Positions 21,776 through 34,805 of a stretch of DNA of 64,000 bases are shown in pieces. The notes below the pieces were generated by a model. It made no database searches. It had not been told where the DNA came from and worked only from the letters and a program-made list of their open reading frames with translations. The position numbers and the translations under genes are program-made. The stretch comes from Rosellinia necatrix (lineage: Eukaryota; Ascomycota; Sordariomycetes; Xylariales; Xylariaceae). Every line of letters begins with the position of its first letter. The first letter of the stretch is position 1. The DNA lies in contig JAGYVD010000008.1 in NCBI GenBank assembly GCA_021209875.1, positions 682,001 through 746,000 on the forward strand. Reading direction: 5' to 3'.

Positions 21776-24700
21776 TATTGCGTCTTGGATCTGAGGTGAC
21801 TCGGTCGGCGATATGTATTTGTTGATAGCGGAGGCAGGGGAGCAACGACGATGGTAAGGACGTGAGTGAGGGAGTGAGTGAGTGAGTGTCCTTTAGGTTG
21901 GCAAAGAATGATGGCCAGGCAAAAGAAAACGCGTCGGGAGGTATGTTCACTTGGTCACCACTTCAGGCCAGGAGCTCGGACGGGTCAGGTTAATAGTCGT
22001 CACGAAAAGGACACCTGGAGAATGGAAGAGAGAAGGACATGTGTGTGTAGTCCAGCCCACGTATTCCAATGCTAAGGTTAGAGCCCTGAATCAAGTAGGC
22101 AGGAAGTAGTGGCAGATAGCCCCGATAGTACCTAGATAGTGGATAGGTAGAGAGGACCGACGATGCCCGTTCCTAGAAGGTCCTCCCTCATCTCCGGACG
22201 CCAAAAAGGAGGGGCACACCAACACGTCCTCCCGCTTCCGACAACGGCAGACACGCGGGGCACCGTCGTGGAGTTCCTAGTCCCAAGTTACATAAGTCAA
22301 TCAATCTAGCCAACTACCTAGTTCCAGCTACCCGCCTACCTACCTACCCAACGTAGTAGGTAGTAGATAAGCATTACCATAGCTTCGACTCAATATGTAT
22401 TTCGTCAGTCCATAGCCAATTCATTAATTATTTTGGCGTGCGACATGGTTGGTCGGTTCGGTTGTCACTAGCAACAAAAGCGTGGTCGAGTGGTCCGTTG
22501 TTGAGTGTCATGGTACTGCCTAGGTGGTGGAGATTTTAGAAACCTATGAATCGTCTGTCCGCAGTGGAAAAGGGATGGATGTAATGTATGCATGTAGGTA
22601 TGTTTGTACGTATGCATGTAATGTAGTAAAGATAACGACTACCTACCTGGACTGGCTTCCCAGCTACGTCATAGTGGGAACAAATGCTGAGATGAGTAAT
22701 ACCCGTTTCCGTTGTTCCCCTCGAGACGGGTATGAGGAACAAGTTATTTTTATCCTGGTCGTTCGTCCCAATTCATCAGCGCATCTGACAAGAAGGTCCC
22801 CAGAAGACCCCGAGAAGAACCCCAGAATAACGAGAGAGAAAATCACAGGGGATTGGTTCTCTGTTGACATTGTAAGACGAGCCCCCTTATCTAACCATTC
22901 GCATTTAAAGGCGTTTCAAAATGTGTTATATCGAGGGCTGCATGCAATCTTATTAACGTATGCTTTTAATGGCTAGAATAGCATCGTGCCTTCCTTACCT
23001 CCCTGTGTTCCCCTGTGTTGCTTCCCTGAACCGGCCCCTTGACCTCTCGCTTTCTCTTAACTTGGGTAGAATCCCGAGCGAGCTTTCTAACCGGCCGATC
23101 TCGTTGCATCATCATCGCCATCATCGTCACCACCATCATCGTCACCACCACCATCATCACCACCACCAAGTTGACACCTCCCATCATCTGTATACTCCCT
23201 CACATCGAAGCCAGGAGAACCCCGACCCATCTCATGCATTTTTCACTCGGCTAGCCTTCCTTCATTCAACTGTACTCTTGCTGGCAAGGCAAGCTATCCG
23301 CCCTTCCCCGATGTCTCAATTGGGCCCTAGGTATCGCCTCGACCCCGACCACTTGTTGCAGAAGTGCTATACCGATGGACAGCTCGTTTCCTTGTTCCCT
23401 TGCATCCGGGTACCCTGAGGGCACGGCCTGGTCCAGCTAGATGTAAGAGCTCATTGGTAGGCAGACTATACGCATCATCATCATCATCATATGCGCCTTG
23501 CTATAAGGGGTATGCCTATTACTGGTGTCTTCGCAATTCTTCTCCCGGAGAAGCCGGAGGCAAAAGACGAACGGTGCCAGCAGGTGCCTACCGTCAGCTG
23601 AGCCGCCCAAGACGGATCCGGTTTGGGGGTAAGATGCGACGTCAGACCTTTGACAGTGGGCCTGGCCATAGAAAAGTCTGAGAACGCACGACGCGGTATA
23701 GGTTTTGCTGTGTTGCCGTTACGCGTCGCTATTTCTTCATATTCGCTTACGGATGTCGAGTCCAACCCACTCGAGGCTCCTCGCTTGCTTCTAGGAATAG
23801 CGGTCAGCGTCGCTTCTCCATTTCGAATGCGCCGCTATCCTACTTCACCTGGGGAGTAACAATGGCTCGGTTTGTAGTTGCACTACTGCTGCGTCGCAAC
23901 GGCTCGGCCTTCCCACCAGGTTGTCAGCCCTATAGTCGCCTCCATCCCAGCACGCGATAGGACTGAGCCTAGACAATCTCGTAGAATCGCCGTTCGATAC
24001 CAGGCAACCGAGCAGCCCGTACACAAGAGAGACGCCGTGACATTCTGTCTACCCCTTCCGATTCGGCCGTGAGTCACCGATACGGCAACCTGGCAAGCAG
24101 CGGCCTTGTCGCATCTTACTCAGGCTTGCAGATGCAGAAGCTAGAGGCCGGCATGAAGTCCTCGCCAGATTGCACGAGGAGGTAGTGAGGTGCTGCTGTA
24201 TAGTGCAGATCGCTGAGCGAGAGAGGTCGACACGTAGGACGGACACCCATGGCATGGCGACCTGCCGGCCCAAGTGATGGCGAGGGTAGGGTTGTACCGG
24301 GACCCTGACAAGCCCCTATACACTGCCTGGGTAGCTGTGCTCTCCTTATCTCCTGTCCCGGACCATGGTTCTGGGAGCGAGCCTACCCGGCCAGGGGGTA
24401 CCCAGCATTCCCAGAGCACTAGTGCTCCACGGTTAGCGCTGCGACTACTACCCCTCGCCCGTCTTGCAGCACGTGGGGCTTGCATAATGACGCATGCAGC
24501 TCGCAACCCCGTCCGCCCTGGATCGCCAAAAGCAGCGGTCGGTGCCTCTACTCAGCCAGCGCCTGGTACACGACACAGCAGCTACCTACCCAACCTTAGA
24601 AGCCTACCTAGCACTTGTATGCGTTGCGATATCTATACCTTATCAACACCAACCAGTCCACGCTAGAGGTGACATTACTGGACCTAGTAGCCTAATCTCC

Positions 24701-25041
24701 CTTTCGCCGTTTCTTCCTACTCGCTCTCCATCGCCATCTGCCTCTCGAATCAAAACCATCTATTTTGGTTCACCGACAATTCAACGCCATACCCTGTTTC
24801 GCGGTCTACCTGAATATTTAGGATACGGCATTCCTTGCCTTTACGGTTAATCATTTCCCATACCCTCTCGTATAGGGTATGAATAACTAGGTAGACGATA
24901 TCCGGCCCTGTTCCCCATCCCGTTTGCTCTTTCAACACCACGCGTTTAGCTGGACACTACAGAATCCTAAGACGATAGCCATTTTCGCGTTTGTGAAACA
25001 CATTAAGTCCTTTGATTGCTTTATCCTCCCCTCTTATCAAA
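21776..25041. other. 3.3 kb gene-free region
   Basis: This region holds the promoters of the SDR (minus) and GS-like (plus) genes. Features seen are a GTGA repeat near 21865-21890, TACCTA words at 22310-22370, a CATCAT/CACCAC repeat at 23107-23169 and a short ATC run near 23478. Several overlapping frames of 60-160 codons in 22.5-24.9 kb were read. None shows a domain, a signal peptide or matching exon boundaries. Confidence 0.5.
23107..23169. repeat. CATCAT/CACCAC imperfect triplet repeat
   Basis: About 60 bp of imperfect CAT/CAC triplets with interspersed CGC/CGT units. It would read as a His-rich stretch if translated, but no gene around it is supported. Confidence 0.8.
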
Positions 25042-26557
25042 ATGGCTGTCCCCTCTGGATCTATAACGGCCGACGCGCTCCCCCAGCTCCTCGAAAATGA
25101 TACCAAAGTCAAATTGGCCGGCATTGATGTTGACGGCATGTTGCGTGGGAAAGTAGTCTCCAAGAAGAAGTTCTTGTCTATCGCCAAGGAAGGCTTCGGT
25201 TTTTGTAGCGTTATATTTGGCTGGGATATGCACGATCTGCTCTACATGAACGAGCTCAAGATCAGCAACAAAGAGAACGGCTACCACGACCTTATCGCTG
25301 TGCCCGATTTGAAAAGCTTTCGCCGCATACCCTGGGAGGATGATATCCCCTTTTTCCTTGTCAGCTTCTTCGATCCAGATTCTATGAATCCCGTTTGTGC
25401 CGATCCGAGAGGATTGCTCAAGACTATGGTTGATAAGCTGCAGACGAAAGGCTACAATGCCATGGCAGGAAGTACGCGTGTTTTTTTATCACTTTCGTAG
25501 CTCGTGGAAGCGAACTTAATGCTAACTTTTACATCGCTGCATAGTTGAATTCGAGTTCTTTCAGTTTAAAACGTCATCGGAATCAACCTCTTCGGCCGCC
25601 GCATATATGCGTAACAATATTCCACACAACATCCCGCCACTAACCGAGGGCATGTTCGGTTACAGTATCACACGTCCCACCCTAAACAAGGAGTATTACT
25701 ATGACGTTTTTGACACATGTGCGAAGTTCAAGTGCGACATAGAAGGGTGGCACACAGAAAGTGGCCCTGGCGTATATGAGGCGGCTCTGGAGTTCGGGCA
25801 GATATCGGAGATGGCAGACAGATCATCCCTGTTCAAATATACCGTTAAATCGGTGGCAAATAAATACGGGATCACGCCTACCTTCATGGCTAAACCAAAA
25901 CATGGACTGCCTGGATGCAGTGGGCATACGCATGTCTCAGTTGTGGACAAGGATGGCAAGAATCTCCTCTGCCGGGAGACGAAGGACGAAAACGCGAAGT
26001 ATCCGGACATTGCGCATCTTAGCGACCTGGGCCGGCACTTCCTTGCCGGGCTTCTAGATGGTCTACCTGATGTTATGCCCATGCTAGCGCCCAACGTAAA
26101 CAGCTACAAACGGCTAGTTGAGAACTTTTGGGCTCCGGTTACCGTCTCGTGGGGCCTCGAGCACCGCGCCGCATCAATACGCCTGATTGCCCCGCCCACA
26201 GCGAAACCCGGGGCGACGCGATTCGAGGTTCGAGTACCGGGCGCTGATGTGAACGCCCATTTCGTAATGGCCGCGATCCTGGCACTCGGATGGCGCGGCA
26301 TCGAGAAGAAACTTGAGATTCCCATTCCGCCCCTAGGGAAAGGCCAGGACGTAGGAGGAGCCGCGGACAAAGGTGTGCGTCTAGCAAAGAGTCTGAAGGA
26401 GGCCACAGATCGGTTCATGAGCAAGGGCAGCGTAGCGCGTGAGGTATTTGGGGACGATTTCGTGGAGCACTACGGTGGCTCGAGAATTCATGAGATACGG
26501 CTCTGGGACGAGTCCGTCACTGATTGGGAACTCAAGCGATACCTTGAAACGGTATAG
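25042..26557 (+). CDS. glutamine synthetase-like ATP-dependent ligase
   Basis: Two exons, 25042-25471 and 25545-26557, total 1443 nt (480 aa, TAG). N-terminal beta-grasp segment: KLAGIDVDGMLRGKVVSKKKF. Catalytic domain: AGIEFEFFQF, EGWHTESGPGVYEAALEFG, FMAKPKHGLPGCSGHTHVSV, NSYKRLVENFWAP, RLIAPPTAKPGATRFEVRVPGADVNAHFVMAA. These are the glutamine synthetase metal and ATP motifs in the gamma-glutamyl-amine ligase style (PuuA/FluG-like) rather than eukaryotic GS II, which is about 360 aa and lacks this layout. The enzyme probably joins glutamate to an amine. The true amine cannot be read. It converges on an allantoate-permease-like transporter. Confidence 0.87.
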
Positions 26558-27049
26558 ATGGTGAAAAGGGGATGTAATGATAATGACACGGTTTCGTCGC
26601 TTGTTACACCTTGTCGCAACTATGTTTCATTGGACATACCAAACACCTTGCAATAGTTGCCTTTGAGAGTTTGAATTAAATTACTTCTTTTTCGTCCATG
26701 CCCTATTTCACAAATAGTATCGCATTGAATCCGGTCTGCTGATATGATTACGGTGGCTGCTGACGCATTGAGCACCTCACTCACGCACTCACGCACTCGA
26801 TCTATTTATTCGCGTCCTCAACCATCCAAGTACGCGCGGAGGCAGAGGTTCTATTTCCCCTCTATTTCCCCGGTCTGACTCATGGAGCCACTACGACGAC
26901 CACTACCTACTACGTAAGACACGATTTAGGCCGGGGAAACCGATGGGTGGAGGGGGTGACGGATGGGTTAGATATCATCATCATATTGGCCACGCCCTCC
27001 CTTCCCCTATCCTTCCACCTATCCCATCCATCCATCCATCCCTTTCCTT
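26558..27049. other. convergent intergenic region
   Basis: About 490 bp between the stops of the GS-like ligase and the transporter. It contains CACTCACGCACTCACGCACTC-like repeats near 26778-26800 and CATC tandem copies at 27025-27045. No gene is seen. Confidence 0.6.
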
Positions 27050-29607
27050 TCACAGGGAGTATCGGAAGCCCTTGTTCTCGAGCTCGGTCTGGTCGCGCAT
27101 CCCGGCCTCGACGGCGGCCTTCTCGTCGACGGGCCCGGCCGCGTCCCGGGGCCACGTTCGAGCGCCACATGTAGACGTACAGCGCCGCAATGCTCACCAG
27201 CTTCACCGTGTAACCCACCAGCATCGCTATGTAGGCGCTGTGGTAATGTGCTAGCCGGAGGGGGAAAAAAACAAAGGGTTAGGAAAGTGTTTTATCGAAA
27301 TATTGAAATATTAGGGTTAGGGAAAGAGATAAAGAAAGAGAGGATAGGAGAGGTCGGGTTACGGTAGAGTAGATAGAGTAGACAGAGCATGAGGTGAAAG
27401 GGGGAGTGAGGGGGGGGACCAAAATTTTTTTTAAAAAAACTCACGAGCTTCGCGTTCGAGGAAGGTTTGCGGCCCTATGATGCTGTTGTTTTGGACGACG
27501 CGTCAGCTGTGGATTTCCAAAGTTGGCAGGAGGGGAGGGGGGAACCTAGTGTACGTGAACCTAGGGATGAAATGGAAAGGAAAGGGAGCAGGCTGCTGAC
27601 GTACTTCCCGACGCAGTAGCCGATGAACAGGATCACGGCCGTCAATTGCTTCTTGGTCGAGCCGGCGACGTTAGACGACACCATCGTCAGGGACATACTG
27701 AACCCCAGGCCCTGGAAGAAACAGAGCCATAATGCTACCAGACGACCCCACTATACATTGAAAGGAACAAAAAAAAAAAATCATGTCAGCTTAGTTCCAT
27801 GGCTATCGGTAGTGATGGCGGTGTTTAGGGTCCGCGTTGAGGGATGAGGAATGAGGTAGGTAGGGTTGAGGGTGAGTTTCGTGTTAAAAAAAGAGCATAC
27901 CTTGTTCTCCTCAGGCAAGCTCACCAGCAGCGCAGCGCCGACGATGCAGATGGTGTTGGCGGCGAGCATGGTCGGGCACCGCGAGCCGTTGGGCCACCTC
28001 GTGCAGAGCCAGCCCCCGAGGATGAGGGACAGGAACTGCACGGCGCCGCCGGGGATCTGCAGGTACTGCGTGCCCAGCGTGTCGAAGCCGAAGCTGCCGA
28101 TGATCTGGCTCGTGAAGCTGGTGATGGCCGCGTTGGGGATCTGCGCGCCGATGGCCATGATGAACAGGATCCAGGTTTCTAGAAAAGAGTCGCGTTTCAC
28201 GTCAGCTTGCGTTTGAGCGCCTCGTATAGCCGTGGCCGGGAAAGCTTCGTTTGGTATCCGGGAGTGCTTACTGGGATCTTTAATACATTGGATGGCCTGA
28301 TGCTTCTTGAAGTGATGGTTCTTCACTCCGGCTCGATTGCTCGCCACCTAAGAAGACGTATATCATCAGCATAATACATCCAACTCTTGGTTTGGGTGTG
28401 TGACGAGAAACGGCCAAATTGGCCTGAGAGGGCAAATCGCATGTGTGGGAATAACTCACACGCTCGGTGGCGATCGCCCGCTCCCTCTGATTCAAGAATC
28501 GTGCTGTAGCGGGGACGTCGGGTAGGATGAAGAGGCTGATAATGCCTGCGACTACGCTTATGCCGCCGAAAATAAGAAACACATACGTCCACCGCGGCAG
28601 ACCGGTGGTGATGTGGCCCACGGCATAGCCGATCAAGCCCCCAAACACTAATAACGAAACCGGATATTAGAAATTGTCGCGTATCGTCAATATTTACCTC
28701 ATTCTCAGGAACCCTCTGGGGGTGATGAGGCATTTGGGATATACGTACTTGTGGCCAGGCCATTTGTGCAATAATATGCTTCTAGACGTAGTGGCTGCTC
28801 ATCGTTCTTGTACCAGATGGACATGATCAGCACGAAGGCAGGGTTGACCTGCTTCCCGTTAGTTCAATTTCATCTTTCCAGTTTGAAGTCGATCCCCTAC
28901 CGTAGCTTCTGTGAACCCTAGAAAGAAACGGTTTGTGGCAATGCCGGCAAATGATTTGCATGCTGGCGTCTGAGATACTGTTAGTCACGGCCTGTCAACG
29001 CCGGCGACGGGCGATCATCTAGCAAATAGACCTTTCATGCAAGGGTCTCAAGCGACTGTAAGGCAAATAAGCGCCGGCAGTTGGAAAGCTTCAATTCGAC
29101 CAGGGCACGAAACCTTACTCACGGTTAAGACAATGCCACCCCAGATGATGACCGTGATGGAGACAACGCGACCAACTGGGAGTCTCTGAATTAAGTAACC
29201 TGAGGGGATCTGGCTAGCTAGGTAGCCAAAATAGAATATCGAGCCTAGTTATGATTAACATCCTGGTGAGCCAGATATGAGAGAATCAGCGTAGAAGTAC
29301 CCAGCCATGAGAAATCTTGCCCGTGAAGATTTGTTCCCTGCTTAAGCCCATACGCGTTGGCGAAGTTGATGGCATTTTTGTCGAGATACTGCAGAAAGTA
29401 GAGGACGAAGAGTGTAGGTACTATGTGATAGTCGATTTTTCGAACAACCTTCTTGATCTCGTCCTCCGTCGCATTCAGCTGGTCTCCGGCTTTGAAAAAC
29501 TCATGATTCTCATCCAAGTCTCGTGAAGCCGCAGTGATCTGGTCAGATGGGCGGGAATCCTTCTGTATAGCCGATTCGGCCGCGTCTAGAGAATCGCCAT
29601 ACGCCAT
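27050..29607 (-). CDS. allantoate permease-like MFS transporter (ACS family), C-terminal frameshift
   Basis: Ten exons on the minus strand: 29607-29301, 29244-29123, 28969-28901, 28848-28749, 28647-28460, 28347-28272, 28178-27901, 27750-27605, 27482-27445 and 27250 to the end. Phases close at every junction. The protein starts with an acidic cytosolic tail, then membrane segments (VPTLFVLYFLQYLDKNAINFA, GSIFYFGYLASQIPSGYLIQRLPVGR, FLGFTEATVNPAF, VGNIIGPQTFLEREA). These fit the Dal5-like anion:cation symporters that carry allantoate, ureidosuccinate or related acids with protons. In exon 10 the frame changes once at GCCCCGGGACG (about 27143-27150): the helix ending MWRSN is in one frame and the family-typical tail (EAGMRDQTELENKGFRYSL, stop 27050-27052) is in another. 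As written, the first frame runs on to 26910. Confidence 0.85.
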
Positions 29608-32600
29608 CTTGTCAATTGTACAACCAACTAGCTACAGCAATGACAACAATATTTCAAAAAAGAGGGCAGATGATATTTTACGAGGCAGTATCAGGCAGCT
29701 TCATTAAGTACTCAAGATCTAGCCTACCAAAATGCGCAATGGAGCCCTAGGAAATGAGGCTTCAGGGAAGACGGACGACCTTCCCAGCAATGCTGGCGAA
29801 CTATTGCATGTAGCGGGATCAACGACCGGCAGATTTCTTCACGTCGGTGTCCAGTTATTTAATCCACATCACAGCAATTGCGCGCATCTTCGTAGCAGAG
29901 CGTGCAAGCACGCCATGGCACGTCGCGCGCGGTGACCGGGGGGGATTACGGGCGGCGGGGGACCAGGTCGCTGGGACTCTACACCTATACTGGCGAGCAC
30001 GCGGCCGGATTTGGCCATAGAGGCCGACCGAGTGAGCCCCCCAGGCGACGTGACATGAGCTAGAACGGCAGGACATGCAAGAGGTGGGCGGGACAGCCAA
30101 CGAGAACGAGCAGAGCGCGATGGCATCATCGGCAGCATGGTTGAGGTGATCAGGCCCGCACGTGGCTGGGATCTATGTGAACCGAGGTAGGGCGACGGGC
30201 GGTCTCGATTACCTTGTAAAGAGAGCCCTCTCCAAGAGTTCCAGAGCGATCTGGGTATAAGGGAGTAAATGCGTTCGGTTTGGCTCCTCAGTCTTAACGG
30301 TCGGCCTGATACGTTATAAGCGTCGAGGGGGCAAAGGCTTGTTGTCAGCAAGAGGATGCTTGGTCTATTGGTGGAGCAGGCCTAACCAAGAGCTCATGGC
30401 TGCAAGTACCTAGTTGATCAGCTTAACGAGGGAGCTATAGCGGGCAGTTAGTTGGTTGGGGGAACAGAGGGGAGTAGGTAACTACCTGGGTGAGGGCCTT
30501 GTACCTACCTAGTTAGTTGAATGTGGGTTTCCCGAGGTGGTCCTACCACATATCAGGTTTACCTACTGACCGGTAAAGAGGTTGTCGAGGTGAGATGCGA
30601 GGATTATCTCTATGCAAAGTCAAGGCGATTTGGTAAGTCCGAGGCAGCGACTGCCTATATCGTGAGCGGACTTTGTATAAATCCGCTTTGCAGTGCACAG
30701 TCCTGTGCACTACCAGGATCTAGGTCAGTTAGTTGTGCCACCTAGATAGAGCATCTCTGAATTTCCCGAAATGGGGCTTGTTATCTTACCTCAGCGAACC
30801 TCAGTCTCTGCCCAGTCCAGAAAACAGTGCATGCATTCATGTAGTGTATCATGCCTCGAAAATCATTACCATGTCTTCCGACCCCTCCTCACGCTTCTCC
30901 TTGTTAATTGGCACCCATCGAGTCCACGTGCTTCATAGCAGCCAACCCCCCGGGGTTACGGGGGGTTACGGACCACGGATTGAGTTATGGTGCTCATGGA
31001 CGTGATTTGATATCTGCCCACCTAGGGAATATCTGGCCTGTTGCAATCTAAATATAAGGGCTCACGAGCCTGGATGGAAGAAGTCCTAAGGAGGTTTAAG
31101 AGAACCAGATTGGTAGATAAAATTGTGGAGGTTGACTGGCTGCCCTGTTAGCCCTCACACAGCCACCATCGTCTTGGACGGAGACTCCAAAGGACATACT
31201 TGTATTGTATGTACATAGTATTAATTTAGACCTTAGGCACCCAAGCCCGCAGTAGCGTGCTTCTAGAACGTTTCTATCTAGATCGTCGTCGCAACTACCT
31301 ACTAAGCCTAGGTGGCCGAGTACCTACCTAAGTTTTGGTACTTATGTACGTAGTAGTAGCCTTCGTTCGGTACTGCCTTATTAAATCTACCAACATGGAC
31401 ATGGGCATGGGCGTCCTTCAAAAGGTAGGTGCAATTACATAATTCCACATGCAAGGGTTTCCTTCCATGTCAACTAGGTATTTGGTTGACCAACCTTGGG
31501 CAGTAGGTAGTCAATTGAGCAACTACCTACCCAACTACCTAGGTACATACATACCTGCCTGTCCTGCCTCCAGCATAGCACGGGTAGACCCTTCGTTAGC
31601 CGAGTTGTTGGCTCCATCATTACCCCAACCCCCAAACCCTTGGCTTTCAGCTTATCAAAATAAAATGCCCAGTACAGACATCCGTCTCATCGCAAGTAAT
31701 CTGATCTTATTTACCATGATCAAAGTAGCTAGTGAGGAGGCAGGTATGTAGTCATCACTCGTTTCGATGGCGGCCAATCACGGGCCGGACCCGGCGTCTG
31801 CAAGCGATGGCGCGTGCTGCACTAGATGGGAAACGGGCGACCACGGAATTTCCCTCCACCCACTAGAACGGTCTCTCAACCATCCCTCAACGGTCCTGTC
31901 GATAGTACGGGCCTGGTCGATCTCGGGATCCTTCCATCGTCACCGAATCCTTCTCGCCGAAAATACGCCATCTGGCCCTGTCGCAGATGCCGGCTGTGGC
32001 GTCCGTCCACGGGGTCTCCGTCTCGAGAGATGGGGATTGCTGGCGCGAGCGTCGGCTGAGCATTGCACCAGGACGGCTCCTTCAACCGCCATCGCTTACC
32101 CGGACGAGCTCGCGACAAGGCCGGGGAAATGCAAATCGCGTATTCGCGAGTCCCAGGAGAGCCTCCCAGGAGCCCAGGAGCCCAGGAGGAGCCCCCTAGG
32201 AGAGCCCTTATTTTTTGTTGACTCAACTCAATTATTCATCTGCAGTTTGTGAACAACGCGCATTGGCGAACCGTCGCTGTGTTTCGCCGCTGACAAATCT
32301 CCCCGAGTCTCGCCAATCCTCACCCAACTTTCGGCCGATGCACAAAGGAGTGTCGTGGGCGCCCTTCGGCCCTCGCGCCGGCATCTTCGTCTTGATTACG
32401 TGCATATAGAATCGTCTTCGGCATTGTCCTAAATATGCTTCTACCCCAAGGATACAACGATGACATACATATTCTTGCAGTCGTCCGGATGGTGGGAAGT
32501 TCGATTATTGGCTTGGTGGGTGCCATTGGTTCACCGATGGTCTTCTAGAAGACCCGCCGCAACGGTTGGCACGCGATTCCCAGCGTTGGAACCGTCAGAC

Positions 32601-34072
32601 GGCAGCATGGATTACCAACATACCGGATACCTTCTAGAGCTTCGAAACAACCCATCGTCGACGTCACCCAACATAAACCATGGCTACTTGTCCCGTTGCG
32701 AATCCCCACCGTAATGACTTGACAGCGCCCGGCCGGATCAGCATCCGGGGCCTAGCGTTGGCGGTTGGGCCATCCCCCTGTCCTCTCTATTCCCCAGCCT
32801 TATGGATACGCTAACTAACTATAATATGTCGTATGTATGTAACCAACTAGTGGAGGCGCTGACATCGTTAACCGCTCTAGACCCGACATAGCAGGACCCT
32901 TCTAGCGGACGGTGCCGCACTCCCACCGCACCCTACCATCGCCGCGTCAAAAGCGCCATAAATCCAAGTACCGTACCTATAGTGTCCGTTAGCCCCCATA
33001 TCCAACATTCGTTTTCACATCGATACATCAAAATAGCAACCTCGCCGTTGCGTAGTCATACTGCAAACGAGCCTCTCGTTATGGTTACCGTGTCGCCTAG
33101 ATAGGTGAATTCTACCCGCTCTCACGAAACGCAGCTCGTGTCCTAGAATTCTATTCTTGTTTACGAACCTCTCACCTGGCGGTGTTGACGGCTTTCTTCG
33201 GTGCTTCTCTTTTGCTGCGTCGTGCCGTTAGTTTTTCGAGTTAATGAATAGGTCCTGGCTACCGCCAAGGTTCATCTAGATGTCGATTTGATTTTCAGAA
33301 CCTGTTCCCGTCCCCATCAGCACCAGCCACGAGTTTGGTCCGTCCGGACAAAGTTTCTTAGCCATGTCACCCTCTTTCCTAAAGGAAGGCATATCCGAAA
33401 ATGTATCTACCGCGTACGGGTCGAGGCACCTTGTAGAGGTGGATGATAACCGCCTCCTATTAGCCAATGGCCTGCGTATATATATATACTTATATAGTTA
33501 TATATATATATATATATCTCCATAAGAGTCGTCTCTGTTCTATCCCTCTTACATGCAGACAAGCTGATCTCTTTACTACGTTTATCTATCACTATTTCCC
33601 ATTTCGTCTAGATAGGTATTGCCACATCTAGGCTACCAGCATAGCCTCTTAGTTCTCGATCACCATAGTGGTTCCTATCGAATCGTCACATCCTGAAGCA
33701 ACTCTGACATCAACCGACCCAGTCGACGAACTATTTCTCAACCATTCCTAACAATTCTTTCTCTAAACATTGTTACCCGTCTTACCTGGTGGCGCCATCG
33801 TTTTTCGGGAGCTGCCGGAACTTATCGGTTCAGGTTGGGGGATATAAGGAGAGTCTACGGCCCGAAAGGTGGTAATGAGAATATCGACCGTGCATCAGTC
33901 CAGAAGACTCATATTCGCCATTATAACCCGGCGGTACAGTTTTGTGTGGCTGCCTCCGAGCGACGGGAACTAATTTGACGCAAAGCCCGGCTTATTGAGC
34001 GGATATTTTCGTTCCCGTTTCCGTATACTGACACGGAGCTTTCGAGAACAAGATACTAGAAATCTTACGGTC
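29608..34072. other. 4.5 kb gene-free region
   Basis: This region holds the promoter of the transporter and the 5' flank of the first orphan gene. It contains TAGGTA/TACCTA words (30470-30520, 31310-31340, 31480-31560), a tandem AGGAGCCC-type repeat at about 32150-32210 and an AT-rich TATATA run at 33476-33516. Overlapping frames at 29.7-30.4 kb and 31.7-32.7 kb carry no domain, and their amino-acid content looks random. Confidence 0.45.
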
Positions 34073-34805
34073 ATGGGTTCAAGCAGCCGAAGTTCCCGTG
34101 GGAGTAGAGGACAAGTACGTAAGAGGCGTCTATCAGGCCACAACCATCCCTTCCATCACCTCCTGTCGTAGGGTGTACCAGCTGCATGAGCACCGAATAA
34201 GAATACTAATTAGCTTTATAGGGTTCGGTAAAGAAGATGATCGAGTCACTGCAGAATCACACAGTGAATACGTTAACGGAACTATGTCGGATTGAGCGGA
34301 CCGCCATAGCCACCGAGACTGAGCAAGAGAGGCAGGCATTCCAAGAACCCCTGGCTGCGGCATGGGATTACTACGTAAACAGCAACCAACTGTTGTTGGA
34401 ACTCAGAGGCCTAACGCGCAACTACCCTGCCTCGAGCTCCCTAGTCGACGAGGCTCGTCAGTTGGTCGCCGACGACCCCAACTCCATCCAGAGCTGGAAT
34501 TTGGCATGGTTGTGTCTAGTCAAAATCCGCGACGCGTATGTCGACCTCCCTTGCGATCCCTCCCGCTTCCTCAATACCCCCATCCTCCCCCTCCTTAATA
34601 CCTTGATGAAAACTGACATGAGACGCGAAACAGAGGCCTGGTTTTGACTTGCGCACAAGCCGAGTCGGAGAAGCCGGAGATGTGGGGTGGTCGGGAACCC
34701 TCTGCCGAGGAGGCAGAACAGCTTGCGCGCTGTTTCGTCTACGAATGGTCCCAAGCGATCGACGTAATGCTCCGGCATTGGCACGCCACTCCTACCTGGT
34801 ATTAA
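34073..34805 (+). CDS. unrecognised small protein, 175 aa (orphan gene A)
   Basis: Three exons: 34073-34114, 34222-34535 and 34634-34805. They total 528 nt (175 aa, TAA). I do not recognise it. The model rests on splice signals: donors GTACGT and GTATGT, branch-like ACTAAT and CTGAC, acceptors TATAG and ACAG, with the frame closing across both introns. Exon 1 codes for a Ser/Arg/Gly leader (MGSSSRSSRGSRGQG). The rest is predicted mostly helical and acidic, with Trp/Tyr-rich patches (AAWDYYVNSNQLLLELRGL, FVYEWSQAIDVMLRHWHATPTWY). There is no signal peptide or membrane segment. It lies upstream of a second orphan gene in the same direction, 668 bp apart. Confidence 0.55.

Noticed and set aside
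31767..32252. ATG-initiated frame of 161 codons
   Set aside because: No domain, random-looking composition, and competing frames on both strands of the same stretch.
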